DNA of 64,000 bases from Streptomyces sp. CB02400 (GTDB taxonomy: Bacteria > Actinomycetota > Actinomycetes > Streptomycetales > Streptomycetaceae): assembly GCF_001905725.1 (NCBI RefSeq), contig NZ_LIWB01000010.1, forward strand, positions 1-64,000. The letters are read 5' to 3'. Each line of letters opens with the position of its first letter. Position 1 is the stretch's first letter. A model generated the notes under the pieces. The model was given only the letters and a program-made list of their open reading frames with translations. It did no database searches and was not told where the DNA came from. Below, piece after piece: positions 56,556 through 64,000 of this stretch. The position numbers and the translations under genes are program-made.

Positions 56556-56582
56556 TGTCACAAGTGCGGCCCCTTGTCGGTC
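56556..56582 (+). promoter_or_regulatory. ECF41-like promoter for the Ohr unit
   Basis: TGTCACA (56556-56562), 16 nt, GGTC (56579-56582), 51 nt before a short ORF at 56633 and 146 nt before Ohr. Confidence 0.75.
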
Positions 56583-56632
56583 GGCTGGTTGTGCGAAGTG
56601 CGCGGCAACCTCAGATCAGAAGGACAAGCGAC

Positions 56633-56731
56633 GTGACGACAGTGATGAGTGATGCGCCCGGCCCCGACCCCGACCGCGTGGACGGCTGTTCCGGGCAGGG
56701 CGGGACTCTCGGTACGGGAGTCTCCGGGTGA
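56633..56731 (+). CDS. Possible 32-residue leader peptide translationally coupled to Ohr
   Basis: GTG 56633 behind AAGGAC begins a 32-residue ORF (MTTVMSDAPGPDPD...) whose TGA overlaps the GTG start of Ohr (GTGA). The layout suggests translational coupling. The product has no recognised family. It could be an artefact, or part of a frame-shifted Ohr start. Confidence 0.35.
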   Translation: MTTVMSDAPGPDPDRVDGCSGQGGTLGTGVSG

Positions 56732-57225
56732 CCGAGCGCATCAGGCTTCCCGACCTGTCCACGGACAAGGACTTCGACGGCGAGGCCTTCTCCGCCATCT
56801 ACACAACGACGGTGACCGTCGATGGCGGCGTGGCTTCCCACGGGCGTGCTTCCGGACGGGCGCGGTCGGACGACGGGGTACTCGACCTCGACCTGCGGAT
56901 GCCCGCTGAACTCGGTGGTGACGGGCACGGGACCAATCCCGAGCAACTGTTCGCCGCCGGCTTCGCGGCCTGTCTGCACGGGGCCTTGAGCCTTGTGGCG
57001 AGGCAGGCGGCGCTGGATCCGTCCGTGATCTCCATCGAGGCGACCGTGGCGTTCGGCCGGGATCCGGGAGACGGCGGATATCTGCTCCGCGTCGATCTGG
57101 TGGTCAAGTGGCCCGGCGTCGCACCGGATGTCGCCAAGCCGCTCATCGAGAAGGCGGACTCGCTGTGCCCCTACGCCAGGATGGCCGGTGAGGGAACGCC
57201 GGCGACCGTGACGCTGGCTCCTTAG
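56728..57225 (+). CDS. ohr: OsmC/Ohr-family organic hydroperoxide reductase
   Basis: 165 residues. Ohr landmarks: YTTTVTVDGG, GTNPEQLFAAGFAACLHGAL with the peroxidatic Cys, and DSLCPYA with the resolving Cys near the C-terminus. It reduces organic hydroperoxides with lipoylated or dihydrolipoamide proteins as donor; the PDH E2 at 17872 carries a lipoyl domain that could serve, which is inference. Start GTG 56728 as in the translated frame; the N-terminal 20 residues (MTERIRLPDLSTDKDFDG) are longer than in the family. Regulon promoter at 56556. Confidence 0.88.
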   Translation: MTERIRLPDLSTDKDFDGEAFSAIYTTTVTVDGGVASHGRASGRARSDDGVLDLDLRMPAELGGDGHGTNPEQLFAAGFAACLHGALSLVARQAALDPSVISIEATVAFGRDPGDGGYLLRVDLVVKWPGVAPDVAKPLIEKADSLCPYARMAGEGTPATVTLAP

Positions 57226-57312
57226 GACCGGACCGGCCGAGCCCGCCGCCGCCCGGAGCGGGACAGGTGGGCGCGGTCGGTCCGGGCCCTGGCGACCGGG
57301 GCGGCCTACGGA

Positions 57313-57339
57313 TGTCACAGAAGACATGGACTCCCGGTC
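57313..57339 (+). promoter_or_regulatory. ECF41-like promoter for the FAD-dependent reductase
   Basis: TGTCACA (57313-57319), 16 nt, GGTC (57336-57339), 54 nt before GTG 57394. Confidence 0.75.
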
Positions 57340-57393
57340 AGTTGAGCGAGGGCCCGCTGTTCTCAGCATGCGACTTCCGAGAAGAGGAACACC

Positions 57394-58626
57394 GTGTCAC
57401 CAGTGAACACCTTCGTGATGGTCGGAGGCGGCCTCGCCGCGGGCAGGGCGGCGCAGGCGCTACGGGAGCACGGCCACACCGGTCCGCTTCTCGTCATCGG
57501 CGACGAACGGGAACGGCCCTACATCCGCCCGCCCCTTTCCAAGGGGTACCTGCTGGGCGAGGAGGAGCGCGACTCGATCTTCGTGCACCCCGAGGACTGG
57601 TATGCCGAGAACGGAGTGGATCTGCTCCTGGACACCAGCGTGCGATCAGTCGACCCGCGGGCCAGGGAAGTGGAACTGGAGAACGGCCGCCGCATCTCTT
57701 ACACCGGGCTGCTGCTGGCCACCGGCTCCTCCCCGCGACGCCTGCGGGTTCCGGGAGCCGATCTCGAGAACGTGCTGTATCTGCGCCGGGTGGGCGACAG
57801 CGAGCGGCTCAGGACCGTCTTCACCGAGGGCTCGCGCATCGTGGTGATCGGCGACGGCTGGATCGGACTGGAGACCGCGGCCGCCGCACGCACGGCGGGG
57901 GCGGAGGTAACCGTGCTCGGACACTCCGATCTGCCGCTGCTCAAGGTGCTGGGCCGGGAGGCGGCCGAGATATTCGCCGGCCTTCACAAGGATCACGGCG
58001 TCCGTCTCCTGCCCCGCGTCGAGGTCGAACGCATCACCGGGACGAAGGGGCGGGTGGACGGGGTCCTGCTCGCCGACGGGACGCGTCTCGCCGCGGACGC
58101 CGTCGTCGTGGGCATCGGCATCACCCCCAACGTACGACTCGCCGAACAGGCGGGCTTGGAGGTGCGCAACGGCATCGTCACGGACGAGCACCTGCGGACC
58201 ACGGCGCCGGAGATCCACGCGGCAGGCGACGTCGCCAACGCCTATCACCCGTTCCTCGACCGCCATGTGCGCGTCGAGCACTGGGCCAATGCCCTGAACC
58301 AGCCGGACACGGCCGCGTTGTCCATGCTCGGCCAGGAAGCCGTGTACGACAGACTGCCGTACTTCCACTCGGACCAGTACGACCTGGGCATGGAGTACAC
58401 GGGCTTCACGGAGCCCGGCGGTTACGACCGCGTCGTCTTCCGCGGTGACACCGGTCAGCGGCGTTTCATCGCCTTCTGGATGGCGGGCAACCGTGTACTG
58501 GCGGGCATGAATGTCAATGTCTGGGATGTCGTCGATCCGATCCGCGCCCTGGTCCGGTCACGAGCCGACGTCGATGACAGGCTTCTCGCCGATCCCGACG
58601 TCCCCCTCGCCAGTTTGCTGCCCTGA
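57394..58626 (+). CDS. FAD/NAD(P)-dependent ferredoxin-reductase-type oxidoreductase
   Basis: 410 residues from GTG 57394 behind GAGGAA. FAD motif VMVGGGLAAGRAAQALREHG, the YIRPPLSKGYL segment, LLATGSSPRRL, NAD fold IVVIGDGWIGLETAAAARTAG, and the FAD-binding IHAAGDVANAYHP. This is the rhodocoxin/putidaredoxin-reductase family, which passes electrons from NAD(P)H to a small iron-sulphur protein, often for a P450. No P450 is adjacent; the ferredoxin at 6311 shares the promoter type and could be its partner. It represents the oxidoreductase class of ECF41 targets. Confidence 0.92.
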   Translation: MSPVNTFVMVGGGLAAGRAAQALREHGHTGPLLVIGDERERPYIRPPLSKGYLLGEEERDSIFVHPEDWYAENGVDLLLDTSVRSVDPRAREVELENGRRISYTGLLLATGSSPRRLRVPGADLENVLYLRRVGDSERLRTVFTEGSRIVVIGDGWIGLETAAAARTAGAEVTVLGHSDLPLLKVLGREAAEIFAGLHKDHGVRLLPRVEVERITGTKGRVDGVLLADGTRLAADAVVVGIGITPNVRLAEQAGLEVRNGIVTDEHLRTTAPEIHAAGDVANAYHPFLDRHVRVEHWANALNQPDTAALSMLGQEAVYDRLPYFHSDQYDLGMEYTGFTEPGGYDRVVFRGDTGQRRFIAFWMAGNRVLAGMNVNVWDVVDPIRALVRSRADVDDRLLADPDVPLASLLP

Positions 58627-58943
58627 CCCGGCCCACCCGCCCGCCGGTCCACGCATCCTCCGTCCGCGGCCGGTGTGCCACCGGCGGGGCATCGTGCGGT
58701 CGGCACGGTGCCGACCGCCGGATGTCATGGCCTCACCGGGCCGCCGGCCTCGGACCGGCTCACGGGGGAGGCGGCCCTGCCCGTCCGAAGGGCTCACCGT
58801 ACAGCCGCCGTCAGCGGCCCCGGTGACCGCGTATCTCGGCATCCCTTTCGACATCTCGACGGACGCAATGCCGCCGAGTGAACCGCCGGCACCTCGGCAG
58901 CGGCACACCGTCCGCGACACAGCTCGTGTCCGTTCGGCCGCCG

Positions 58944-58970
58944 TGTCACAAATGCGGCTACCACCCTGTC
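58944..58970 (+). promoter_or_regulatory. ECF41-like promoter for the NmrA-like gene at 59047
   Basis: TGTCACA (58944-58950), 16 nt, TGTC (58967-58970), 76 nt before ATG 59047. The upstream part of the gap (58627-58943) shows no gene. Confidence 0.7.
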
Positions 58971-59046
58971 ATTCCCAATGACGAACACATGCGAAGTGCG
59001 GAACAGCGTCTCGCCGCACTCCGAGAAGAATGGAGAGGATCCAGAT

Positions 59047-59796
59047 ATGAAGGTTGTAGTCATCGGCGGAACGGGCCTCATCGGCTCCAAGCTGGTCGCC
59101 AAGCTCGGCGAGCACGGTCACGAAGCGGTGCCGGCGGCGCCCAACACCGGCGTCAACACCCTGACCGGCGAGGGCCTGGCCGAGGTCCTGCAGGGCGCCT
59201 CCGTCGTGGTCGATGTCTCGAACTCTCCTTCGTTCGCGGACGACGACGTGATGGAGTTCTTCCGTACGTCGACCACCAACCTCCTCAAGGCGGAGGCGGA
59301 GGCGGGTGTGACCCACCATGTCGCACTCTCCGTGGTCGGCACCGAGCGCCTCCAGGAGAGCGGCTACTTCCGTGCCAAGCAGGCACAGGAGGAGCTGATC
59401 AAGGAGTCCGGCATTCCGTTCTCCATCGTCCACGCGACGCAGTTCTTCGAGTTCATGAGGGGCATCTCGGACGCCGCGACCGACGGCGACACGGTGCGTC
59501 TGGCGCCCGTCAAGATCCAGCCCATCTACTCCGACGACGTGGCCGCCGCTGTGGGCCGCACGGCCGTCGGCACGCCCGTCAACGGCGTGGTGGAGGTGGC
59601 CGGCCCCGAGGCGTTCCAGCTGGACGAGCTGGTCCGCAACGCGCTTGCCGCCAAGAAGGACCCCCGCAAGGTCGTGGCGGACCCGAAGGCCCCCTACTTC
59701 GGTGCGCAGCTCCAGGAGACGACCCTGCTTCCCGGTCCCGACGCGCAGCTCGCCGAGACCCGGATCGCCGACTGGGCCGCCGCCCAGCAGCGGTAA
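59047..59796 (+). CDS. NmrA-like NAD(P)-binding epimerase/oxidoreductase
   Basis: 249 residues from ATG 59047 behind AGAGGATCC. VVVIGGTGLIGSKL is the Rossmann motif. VALSVVGTERLQESGYFRAKQAQEELIKESGIPFSIVHATQFFEF contains the region of the catalytic Tyr/Lys, and VAGPEAFQLDELV follows. A paralogue of 14240-14980: the same order of motifs, similar length. This is the epimerase class of ECF41 targets, directly behind a regulon promoter. It ends at a strong hairpin (59820-59851). Substrate unknown; many relatives are quinone or flavin reductases. Confidence 0.85.
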   Translation: MKVVVIGGTGLIGSKLVAKLGEHGHEAVPAAPNTGVNTLTGEGLAEVLQGASVVVDVSNSPSFADDDVMEFFRTSTTNLLKAEAEAGVTHHVALSVVGTERLQESGYFRAKQAQEELIKESGIPFSIVHATQFFEFMRGISDAATDGDTVRLAPVKIQPIYSDDVAAAVGRTAVGTPVNGVVEVAGPEAFQLDELVRNALAAKKDPRKVVADPKAPYFGAQLQETTLLPGPDAQLAETRIADWAAAQQR

Positions 59797-59819
59797 GCGA
59801 CGGCAGAAACCAGTTCAGC

Positions 59820-59851
59820 CGGGGTGGCCCCTGTTTCCGGGGGCCACCCCG
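59820..59851. terminator. Terminator after the NmrA-like gene
   Basis: Perfect inverted repeat with 12-bp arms CGGGGTGGCCCC (59820-59831) and complement (59840-59851), 8-nt loop. Confidence 0.75.
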
Positions 59852-59915
59852 CTCGCTACCGGCGTGTCGACACCGACCCACCTCTCTCCCACCGTCACGA
59901 AAGGAGCGTCCCGTC

Positions 59916-60518
59916 ATGCTCAGGAACGACACGAACAACACCCTCACCGAGGCCGGACCGTACGACGCACTGACCGGCGCCTACGTCATCGACCCGGTCC
60001 ACAGCACGATCGGCTTCTCCGTCCGGCATGCCATGGTCTCCAACGTCCGGGGGAAGTTCGACGCGTTCGAAGGGCTTCTCACCATCGACGGCTCCCGGCC
60101 GGAACGGTCGGAGGCCTACGTAAGCGTCCAGACGCAGAGCCTGAATACGGGCATTCGGGACAGGGACGCCCATCTCACGGGTCCGGACTTCTTCGATTCC
60201 GCGACCTTTCCCCTGATGGCTTTCCGCTCCACCAGGATCGTGCCCGTCGGGGACGACGTCTTCCGCCTGGCCGGCAACCTGAGAATCAAGGACGTCGAGC
60301 TGCCCGTCGAGCTCGAGATCACCCTCGGTGGTGCCGGCCAGGACTCCTACGGGCAGCACCGGATCGGTTTCGAGGGCAGGGCCACCCTGCAGCGGTCCGA
60401 CTGGGGGCTCACCTGGAACGCCGCCCTCGAGACGGGTGGCCTCCTGATCAGCGACAAGGTGACGCTGACGCTCGACATCTCGGCGGTGCGCCAGGAACAG
60501 GCGCAGGCTGCCGCCTGA
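59916..60518 (+). CDS. YceI-family lipid-binding-like protein (cytoplasmic form)
   Basis: 200 residues from ATG 59916 behind AAAGGAGCG. YceI/TT1927b lipocalin-like fold: YVIDPVHSTIGFSVRHAMVSNVRGKFDAFEG is the hallmark, then DRDAHLTGPDFFDSATFPLMAFRST and IKDVELPVELEITLGGAG. The family binds polyisoprenoid or other lipophilic molecules. There is no signal peptide, so it is cytoplasmic. It lies after a terminator and has no copy of the regulon promoter; its promoter must be in 59852-59915. A terminator (60536-60571) follows. Confidence 0.9.
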   Translation: MLRNDTNNTLTEAGPYDALTGAYVIDPVHSTIGFSVRHAMVSNVRGKFDAFEGLLTIDGSRPERSEAYVSVQTQSLNTGIRDRDAHLTGPDFFDSATFPLMAFRSTRIVPVGDDVFRLAGNLRIKDVELPVELEITLGGAGQDSYGQHRIGFEGRATLQRSDWGLTWNAALETGGLLISDKVTLTLDISAVRQEQAQAAA

Positions 60519-60535
60519 CACACGGACTGCCTCTC

Positions 60536-60571
60536 GCACACCAGACACCCGTCCGCCGGGGTCTGGTGTGC
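60536..60571. terminator. Terminator after YceI gene
   Basis: Inverted repeat with 11-bp arms GCACACCAGAC (60536-60546) and complement (60561-60571). The following 370 nt to the next hairpin shows no supported gene. Confidence 0.7.
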
Positions 60572-60944
60572 CGGTCGTTTCGGGGGCTCCCACCAGGCCG
60601 GGCCTGGCTTCGGGCTCGGCATCTCGCCTCCTGCCGCTCGGCGCTGCGTCGAGCCCTCCCGGTCCGGGCCCCGGGTCCGTGCGCAACTCGGCTCCGACGG
60701 GCCTCTCGCGCCCTCGTCCGGCAGACGGCCATCGCCCCGGTTGCCCTCCCCTGCCTTCTCGGTGGCCCCACGAAGGGGCGCCCGGCCTTCGGATCCGTCA
60801 GGTGGACGCGGCGATCGGTGCCGCGGGCCGCCGGGGCGGGGGCCACCGGAGAACGCACGTGATCGACGTCAGCGGCATCAGGGCCTTCCTCGGCGGTCGT
60901 CGGGCCCCATGACGTGGTCGATCGCACGCAGGTCAGGAAAGGCG

Positions 60945-60982
60945 GGAGGGCGGGGTGACGCCGACGCGCCACCCCGCCCTCC
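60945..60982. terminator. Terminator for the secreted hydrolase gene
   Basis: Inverted repeat with 13-bp arms GGAGGGCGGGGTG (60945-60957) and complement (60970-60982), just past the stop of the minus-strand gene. Confidence 0.7.
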
Positions 60983-60998
60983 TCCTCCGTTCGACCGG

Positions 60999-61862
60999 TC
61001 AGTGGACCGTCCGCGCGGCGTCCTCGATGATGTCGGCCACCCTGTCCGGCTGCGAGACGCTCACCGCGTGCGAGGCTCGGACCTTCTCCTCATGTGCGTT
61101 GGCCCGGTCGGCCATGAACGTCTGGGCCTTCGGCGGGATGTTGAGGTCTTGTGTGGCCACCAGGACCCAGGACGGGACGGTCTTCCAGGCGGGCTCGCCG
61201 GCCTCCTCCTCCAGCGCGGCGCTGGTCACGGGACGCTGAGTGGCCGCCATCAGGTCGGCGGTGCTCTTCGGGACGTCCGCCGCGAACTGGTGGTTGAACT
61301 CGCCCTGGTCGATGTAGAGATCGGCGCCCTGGGAGCCGTCGGGCTGAGTGACCGGAACGGGCTTCAGGACCTCTCCGAGGGTGCTCCCCGGGAACTTGCC
61401 CGAGAGCTCGACCGCGCTCTCGCCCTTCTCCGGCAGGAAGGCCGCGATGTAGACCAGGGCCTTGACGTTGTCGGCTCCGTTGGCCGCGTTGCTGATGACC
61501 GATCCGCCGTACGAGTGTCCGGCCAGGACCACGGGTCCTTCGATGCCGGCCAGGAGTTCCTTGACATAGGCGGAGTCGCTGCTCAGGCCGCGCAGCGGGT
61601 TGGACGCGGCGACGACCGGGTAACCGTCACGCTTCAGCTTTTTGATGACGCCGTTCCAGCTGGACGAATCGGCGAACGCCCCGTGGACGAGCACCACGGT
61701 CGGCTTGCGGTCCTTCGACGACGATGCCCTGCCGGCGCTCGCCGGGGCGACCGACGTGAGGAGAAGAACGCCGGCGACGGTCGCCGTGGCCGTGAAGACG
61801 AATGGTGTACGAAGGCGGCGGTGAAGAGAACGAGGGTTCATCTCGGGGGCCTTTCTTGACAT
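60999..61862 (-). CDS. Secreted alpha/beta hydrolase
   Basis: 287 residues from ATG 61862 (or ATG 61841, residue 8, which may be the real start). N-terminal signal peptide: basic RRLRTPFVF, hydrophobic TATATVAGVLLLTSVA, cleavage near PASAG. The mature part is nearly the same as 790-1509: VLVHGAFADSSSW, GHSYGG, and ASHAVSVSQ for the catalytic His. The family is esterase- or haloperoxidase-like. Expressed from a regulon promoter at 61972-61946, in contrast to its cytoplasmic paralogue. A terminator follows. Confidence 0.87.
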   Translation of the reverse strand: MSRKAPEMNPRSLHRRLRTPFVFTATATVAGVLLLTSVAPASAGRASSSKDRKPTVVLVHGAFADSSSWNGVIKKLKRDGYPVVAASNPLRGLSSDSAYVKELLAGIEGPVVLAGHSYGGSVISNAANGADNVKALVYIAAFLPEKGESAVELSGKFPGSTLGEVLKPVPVTQPDGSQGADLYIDQGEFNHQFAADVPKSTADLMAATQRPVTSAALEEEAGEPAWKTVPSWVLVATQDLNIPPKAQTFMADRANAHEEKVRASHAVSVSQPDRVADIIEDAARTVH

Positions 61863-61945
61863 GACGCATGGTCAAATTGGGACCGTAAACGGTCCGGGCT
61901 TCCGCAGGGGACGACTCGAATTAATCGTGTTTCTTTCATCCTTAT

Positions 61946-61972
61946 GACAGGAGAACCGGCCGTCACGTGACA
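61946..61972 (-). promoter_or_regulatory. ECF41-like promoter for the secreted hydrolase
   Basis: Minus strand: TGTCACG (61972-61966), 16 nt, TGTC (61949-61946), 83 nt before ATG 61862. The weakest match together with 26973. Confidence 0.6.
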
Positions 61973-62150
61973 TTTACGTCGGGAAAATTCCGTCTGCTCC
62001 CGCCCGGTCGCCTCTCCCATCCGAGAAGCCGCCCCCGTGCCGCATCGACATACTTCGACGCGATGCCGAGGCGATACCGCCCTCACCCCTGCGAGAACGG
62101 CACGGTGGCCTTTGCGGTGACCCGGGGACGGCGTGCCGGCCGACGCCTGA

Positions 62151-62204
62151 GGTGCGGCGCTCGCTCTCCGTGGTACCGCCCCGGATCCCCTCCACGGACC
62201 CGGC
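62151..62204 (-). pseudogene. Relic of a WhiB-like gene
   Basis: A short minus-strand stretch encodes GAGSVEGIRGGTTESERRT, closely matching AGPVEGIWGGTTEGERRA of the intact WhiB-like protein at 10099; the DNA is similar as well. The conserved Trp is Arg, and the cysteine-rich part is not recognisable. It ends in unrelated sequence, so it is a degraded copy. The remainder of 61973-62635 has no other supported gene. Confidence 0.6.
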
Positions 62205-62635
62205 CCCGACGATCCGGCCGATGTCTTCATGAGGAAGCCACCTCGCACGGCGAGCGCTCATGGCGTCGCACCGGCCCGCACCCGGATCACGGCGGCGCCG
62301 ACGCTGGTCAGGACTTTCCAACCGCCTCTTCGGCAGCTCCCGAACAGGTCATGGCCGATCCTTGGCGCCGCCCGCCGTCAGTCCTGACCAAACGCTCCGG
62401 ACGCCGACCCGCGGGGGATCGGGTGGCGTCCGGAGCATCGCACCTGCGCAGCTCCAACGGCAGGTGCTCATCGTGTTGCGGACTGCTGCCACGGGGACCG
62501 TGCATAACAGTGTCGCGAACACTGTGAAAAGTGTATCGCATTTCAACCATGTGACAGCACGCCTCCCCGCTCCACCCGGCGCGCGGACCGGTCCCGAGGA
62601 GAGCGCCACGCTCCACGACAGTTTCGGTGTTGCTC

Positions 62636-63391
62636 TCAGGCAGCACACTCCGTGGCCTCATCCGTGCTCCCCCACCTTCGCGGGGTAACCGGTGACCCGA
62701 CGGGGACGCCCGCGGAGCCGGTGCCGGTGACCAACCGCGTGAGTCCTTCCACCTCACCGGTGCCGACTGCCACCTGGAACGCGGTGACGAGGCGCCGGTG
62801 TGATTCGGCGGGAACCGGCCGTACACGGGCACTCGCGAGGCGGGCCTGTGCGCGGTGAACGAGCACTCGTGCGTTCGGCACGCTGATCCGGAGCATCGCC
62901 GCGAGGTCGGCGTAGGCGTACCCGAAAGCCTTGCGCAGCACGTAGGCGGCCATGGCCTCCGGCGTCAGTTTCGACATGAGCAGGGCCAGGGCGTCCGCGA
63001 CCGCCCCGGACTGCTCCGCACGCAGCGAGGGGTCCTGGGCGTCCTGGTCGTCCAGGTTGACCAACTGCGGCTCCGTGGGCGTCTCATGTCGGTAGCGCGC
63101 CGACCGGATGCTCTTGATCGCCATGTGCGTCGTGGCGGTGGTCAGGTACGCGGCCGGATTCTCGATCCGCGTACGGTCGGTGAGCTGCCAGCGCAGCCAT
63201 ACCTCTTGCAGCACGTCCTCGGCGCCCGCCGGATCCCCGAGGATCCGGTAGGCGATGCGGAACAGTCGTGACCGCTCGGACAGGAAGACGTCGAGTGCCG
63301 GATCGAGGTCGTCCCCGGCCGAGCCGTGCTCGGCCGGCCTGACGGCCAGGGGCCCGGTCGGCGTCGTCTCCTTCGACATGGGCGCGGGCAT
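62636..63391 (-). CDS. ECF41-like sigma factor without SnoaL domain (third short form)
   Basis: 251 residues from ATG 63391 behind AGGAG. Regions 2 and 4: RLFRIAYRILGDPAGAEDVL, QEVWLRWQ, a linker lacking the WLPEP motif, LTPEAMAAYVLRKAFGYAYADLAAML, VLVHRAQARL. The end is SHRRLVTAFQVAVGTGEVEGLTRLVTG followed by about 28 unrelated residues (SAGVPVGSPVTPRRWGSTDE), so DGGG and NPDKL are missing. No regulon promoter. It lies 139 nt downstream of a codirectional LAL gene, as the truncated ECF at 31602 lies next to LALs 1 and 2. Confidence 0.82.
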   Translation of the reverse strand: MPAPMSKETTPTGPLAVRPAEHGSAGDDLDPALDVFLSERSRLFRIAYRILGDPAGAEDVLQEVWLRWQLTDRTRIENPAAYLTTATTHMAIKSIRSARYRHETPTEPQLVNLDDQDAQDPSLRAEQSGAVADALALLMSKLTPEAMAAYVLRKAFGYAYADLAAMLRISVPNARVLVHRAQARLASARVRPVPAESHRRLVTAFQVAVGTGEVEGLTRLVTGTGSAGVPVGSPVTPRRWGSTDEATECAA

Positions 63392-63530
63392 CGGGGACTC
63401 CTGTTCGGTGGGCGGCGCCCATCGTGGGCGAGGGTTCCACCCTCCGTCCGCGCCACCCCCCGCCGCGCCCTTGCTGCCCGTGGTCGAGTCCGTGGGGACC
63501 CCATGGGGTGTCCGGGGGCCGCCCCCTTCC

Positions 63531-64000
63531 TCAACCGGTCCGCGCCGTGTCCGCGATCTCGCTCTGCACAGCCGAGGTGCTCACGAGGGCACCGGACAGT
63601 GCGCGACGGGAGTTGATCCCCAGCTTCGTGTACACCTTTCGCAGATGCCACTCCACGGTGTGCGGACTGATGAACAGTTCCGCGCCGATCCTCGCGTTGG
63701 TCATGCCCTCGGAGGCGAGCGTCGCCACCTGTAGTTCCTGGGGGGTGAGGGCGCTCGTGCGCGTGCCCTCCCGCGCCCGGACACGCTCGCCGGTGGCGAG
63801 CAGTTCACGGCGGGCCCGTTCGGCGAACGCGCTCGCTCGCATTCCGTCGAACATCTCGTGCGCCATGCGCAAGTGCTTTCGGGCCAGTGTGCGGCGGTTG
63901 TTGCGACGCAGCCACTCGCCGTACAACAGGTGAGTGCGCGCCACCTCGACCACCACACTGCCGCGGTCGAACTCCTCGATCGCGGTCCGATACAGACGAT
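63531..64000 (-). CDS. LAL regulator 5, C-terminal part (runs off the window)
   Basis: The last 156 or so residues of a LAL protein, open at the right edge. YRTAIEEFDRGSVVVEVARTHLLYGEWLRRNNRR matches the helical region of LALs 1-3, and LTPQELQVATLASEGMTNARIGAELFISPHTVEWHLRKVYTKLGINSRRAL is the LuxR domain. Its recognition helix is closest to LALs 1 and 2. The ATPase part lies outside. Upstream of the short ECF (62636) and in the same direction. Confidence 0.9.
   Translation of the reverse strand, partial: RLYRTAIEEFDRGSVVVEVARTHLLYGEWLRRNNRRTLARKHLRMAHEMFDGMRASAFAERARRELLATGERVRAREGTRTSALTPQELQVATLASEGMTNARIGAELFISPHTVEWHLRKVYTKLGINSRRALSGALVSTSAVQSEIADTARTG

Noticed and set aside
62530..62556. 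Minus-strand TGTCACA upstream of the WhiB relic
   Set aside because: The -10 position reads CACT and no intact gene follows.

Overview
The window is chromosomal DNA of a high-GC actinomycete, almost certainly Streptomyces. The evidence is very high GC with strong third-position GC bias, an SsgA-like sporulation protein, a WhiB-like protein, an RsbU/SpoIIE-type phosphatase, AceE-type pyruvate dehydrogenase, and several giant ATP-binding LuxR (LAL) regulators. There are no rRNA, tRNA or CRISPR features and no intact mobile element. The content (regulators, stress enzymes, paralogue pairs, decayed toxin genes) suggests an accessory arm region; that placement is inference.

The main result is a promoter motif. 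A bipartite element, TGTCACA (or TGTCACG/CGTCACA), exactly 16 nt, then GGTC (less often TGTC), occurs 23 times, each time correctly oriented upstream of a gene. Twelve copies are on the + strand and eleven on the - strand. This closely resembles the promoter described for ECF41/SigJ-type extracytoplasmic sigma factors (TGTCACA-N16-CGTC), whose classical targets are carboxymuconolactone decarboxylases, oxidoreductases and epimerases. All three target classes are present with the motif. The window also encodes six ECF sigma factors. Three (5176, 10626, 46807) keep the C-terminal SnoaL-like domain with DGGG and NPD/EKL motifs. Three (31602, 46080, 62636) end just before it. Two of the six (46080, 46807) carry the motif themselves.

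Layout. 0.8-6 kb: two alpha/beta hydrolases, a 6-phosphogluconate dehydrogenase paralogue that has lost catalytic residues, an SsgA-like protein and a full-length ECF. 6-12 kb: divergent ferredoxin and fumarate-reductase-like flavoprotein, LtrA, WhiB, a second ECF. 11.7-13.3 kb: a TetR/SDR pair with two palindromic operators. 13.5-19.1 kb: cupin, NmrA-like protein, AceE and an E2 lacking an E3-binding domain, probably one transcription unit. 19.2-20.9 kb: PP2C phosphatase and GNAT acetyltransferase. 21-25.5 kb: decayed toxin-like genes, namely a secreted right-handed-helix/CdtB-like nuclease/ricin-lectin polypeptide with several stops, facing a frameshifted ribosome-inactivating protein. 27-28.3 kb: flavohaemoglobin. 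28.4-41.3 kb: four LAL regulators around a truncated ECF. 42-48.4 kb: DUF427 protein, RraA-like protein, NDH-2, two ECFs, a small coiled-coil protein. 49.5-54.1 kb: frameshifted CMD, intact gnd, LuxE-like and LuxC-like genes. 54-62 kb: DUF5134 and cupin, methyltransferase, Ohr, FAD reductase, NmrA-like epimerase, YceI and a secreted hydrolase. 62-64 kb: a WhiB relic, a truncated ECF and the C-terminus of a fifth LAL.

Taken together, many genes act on redox balance (NADPH supply, NADH oxidation, ferredoxin, peroxide and NO detoxification, small-molecule reduction). The shared promoter suggests one ECF-controlled redox or electrophile-stress regulon that is physically clustered, which is unusual for a sigma regulon. 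Which sigma reads the motif, and what signal triggers it, cannot be told from sequence.
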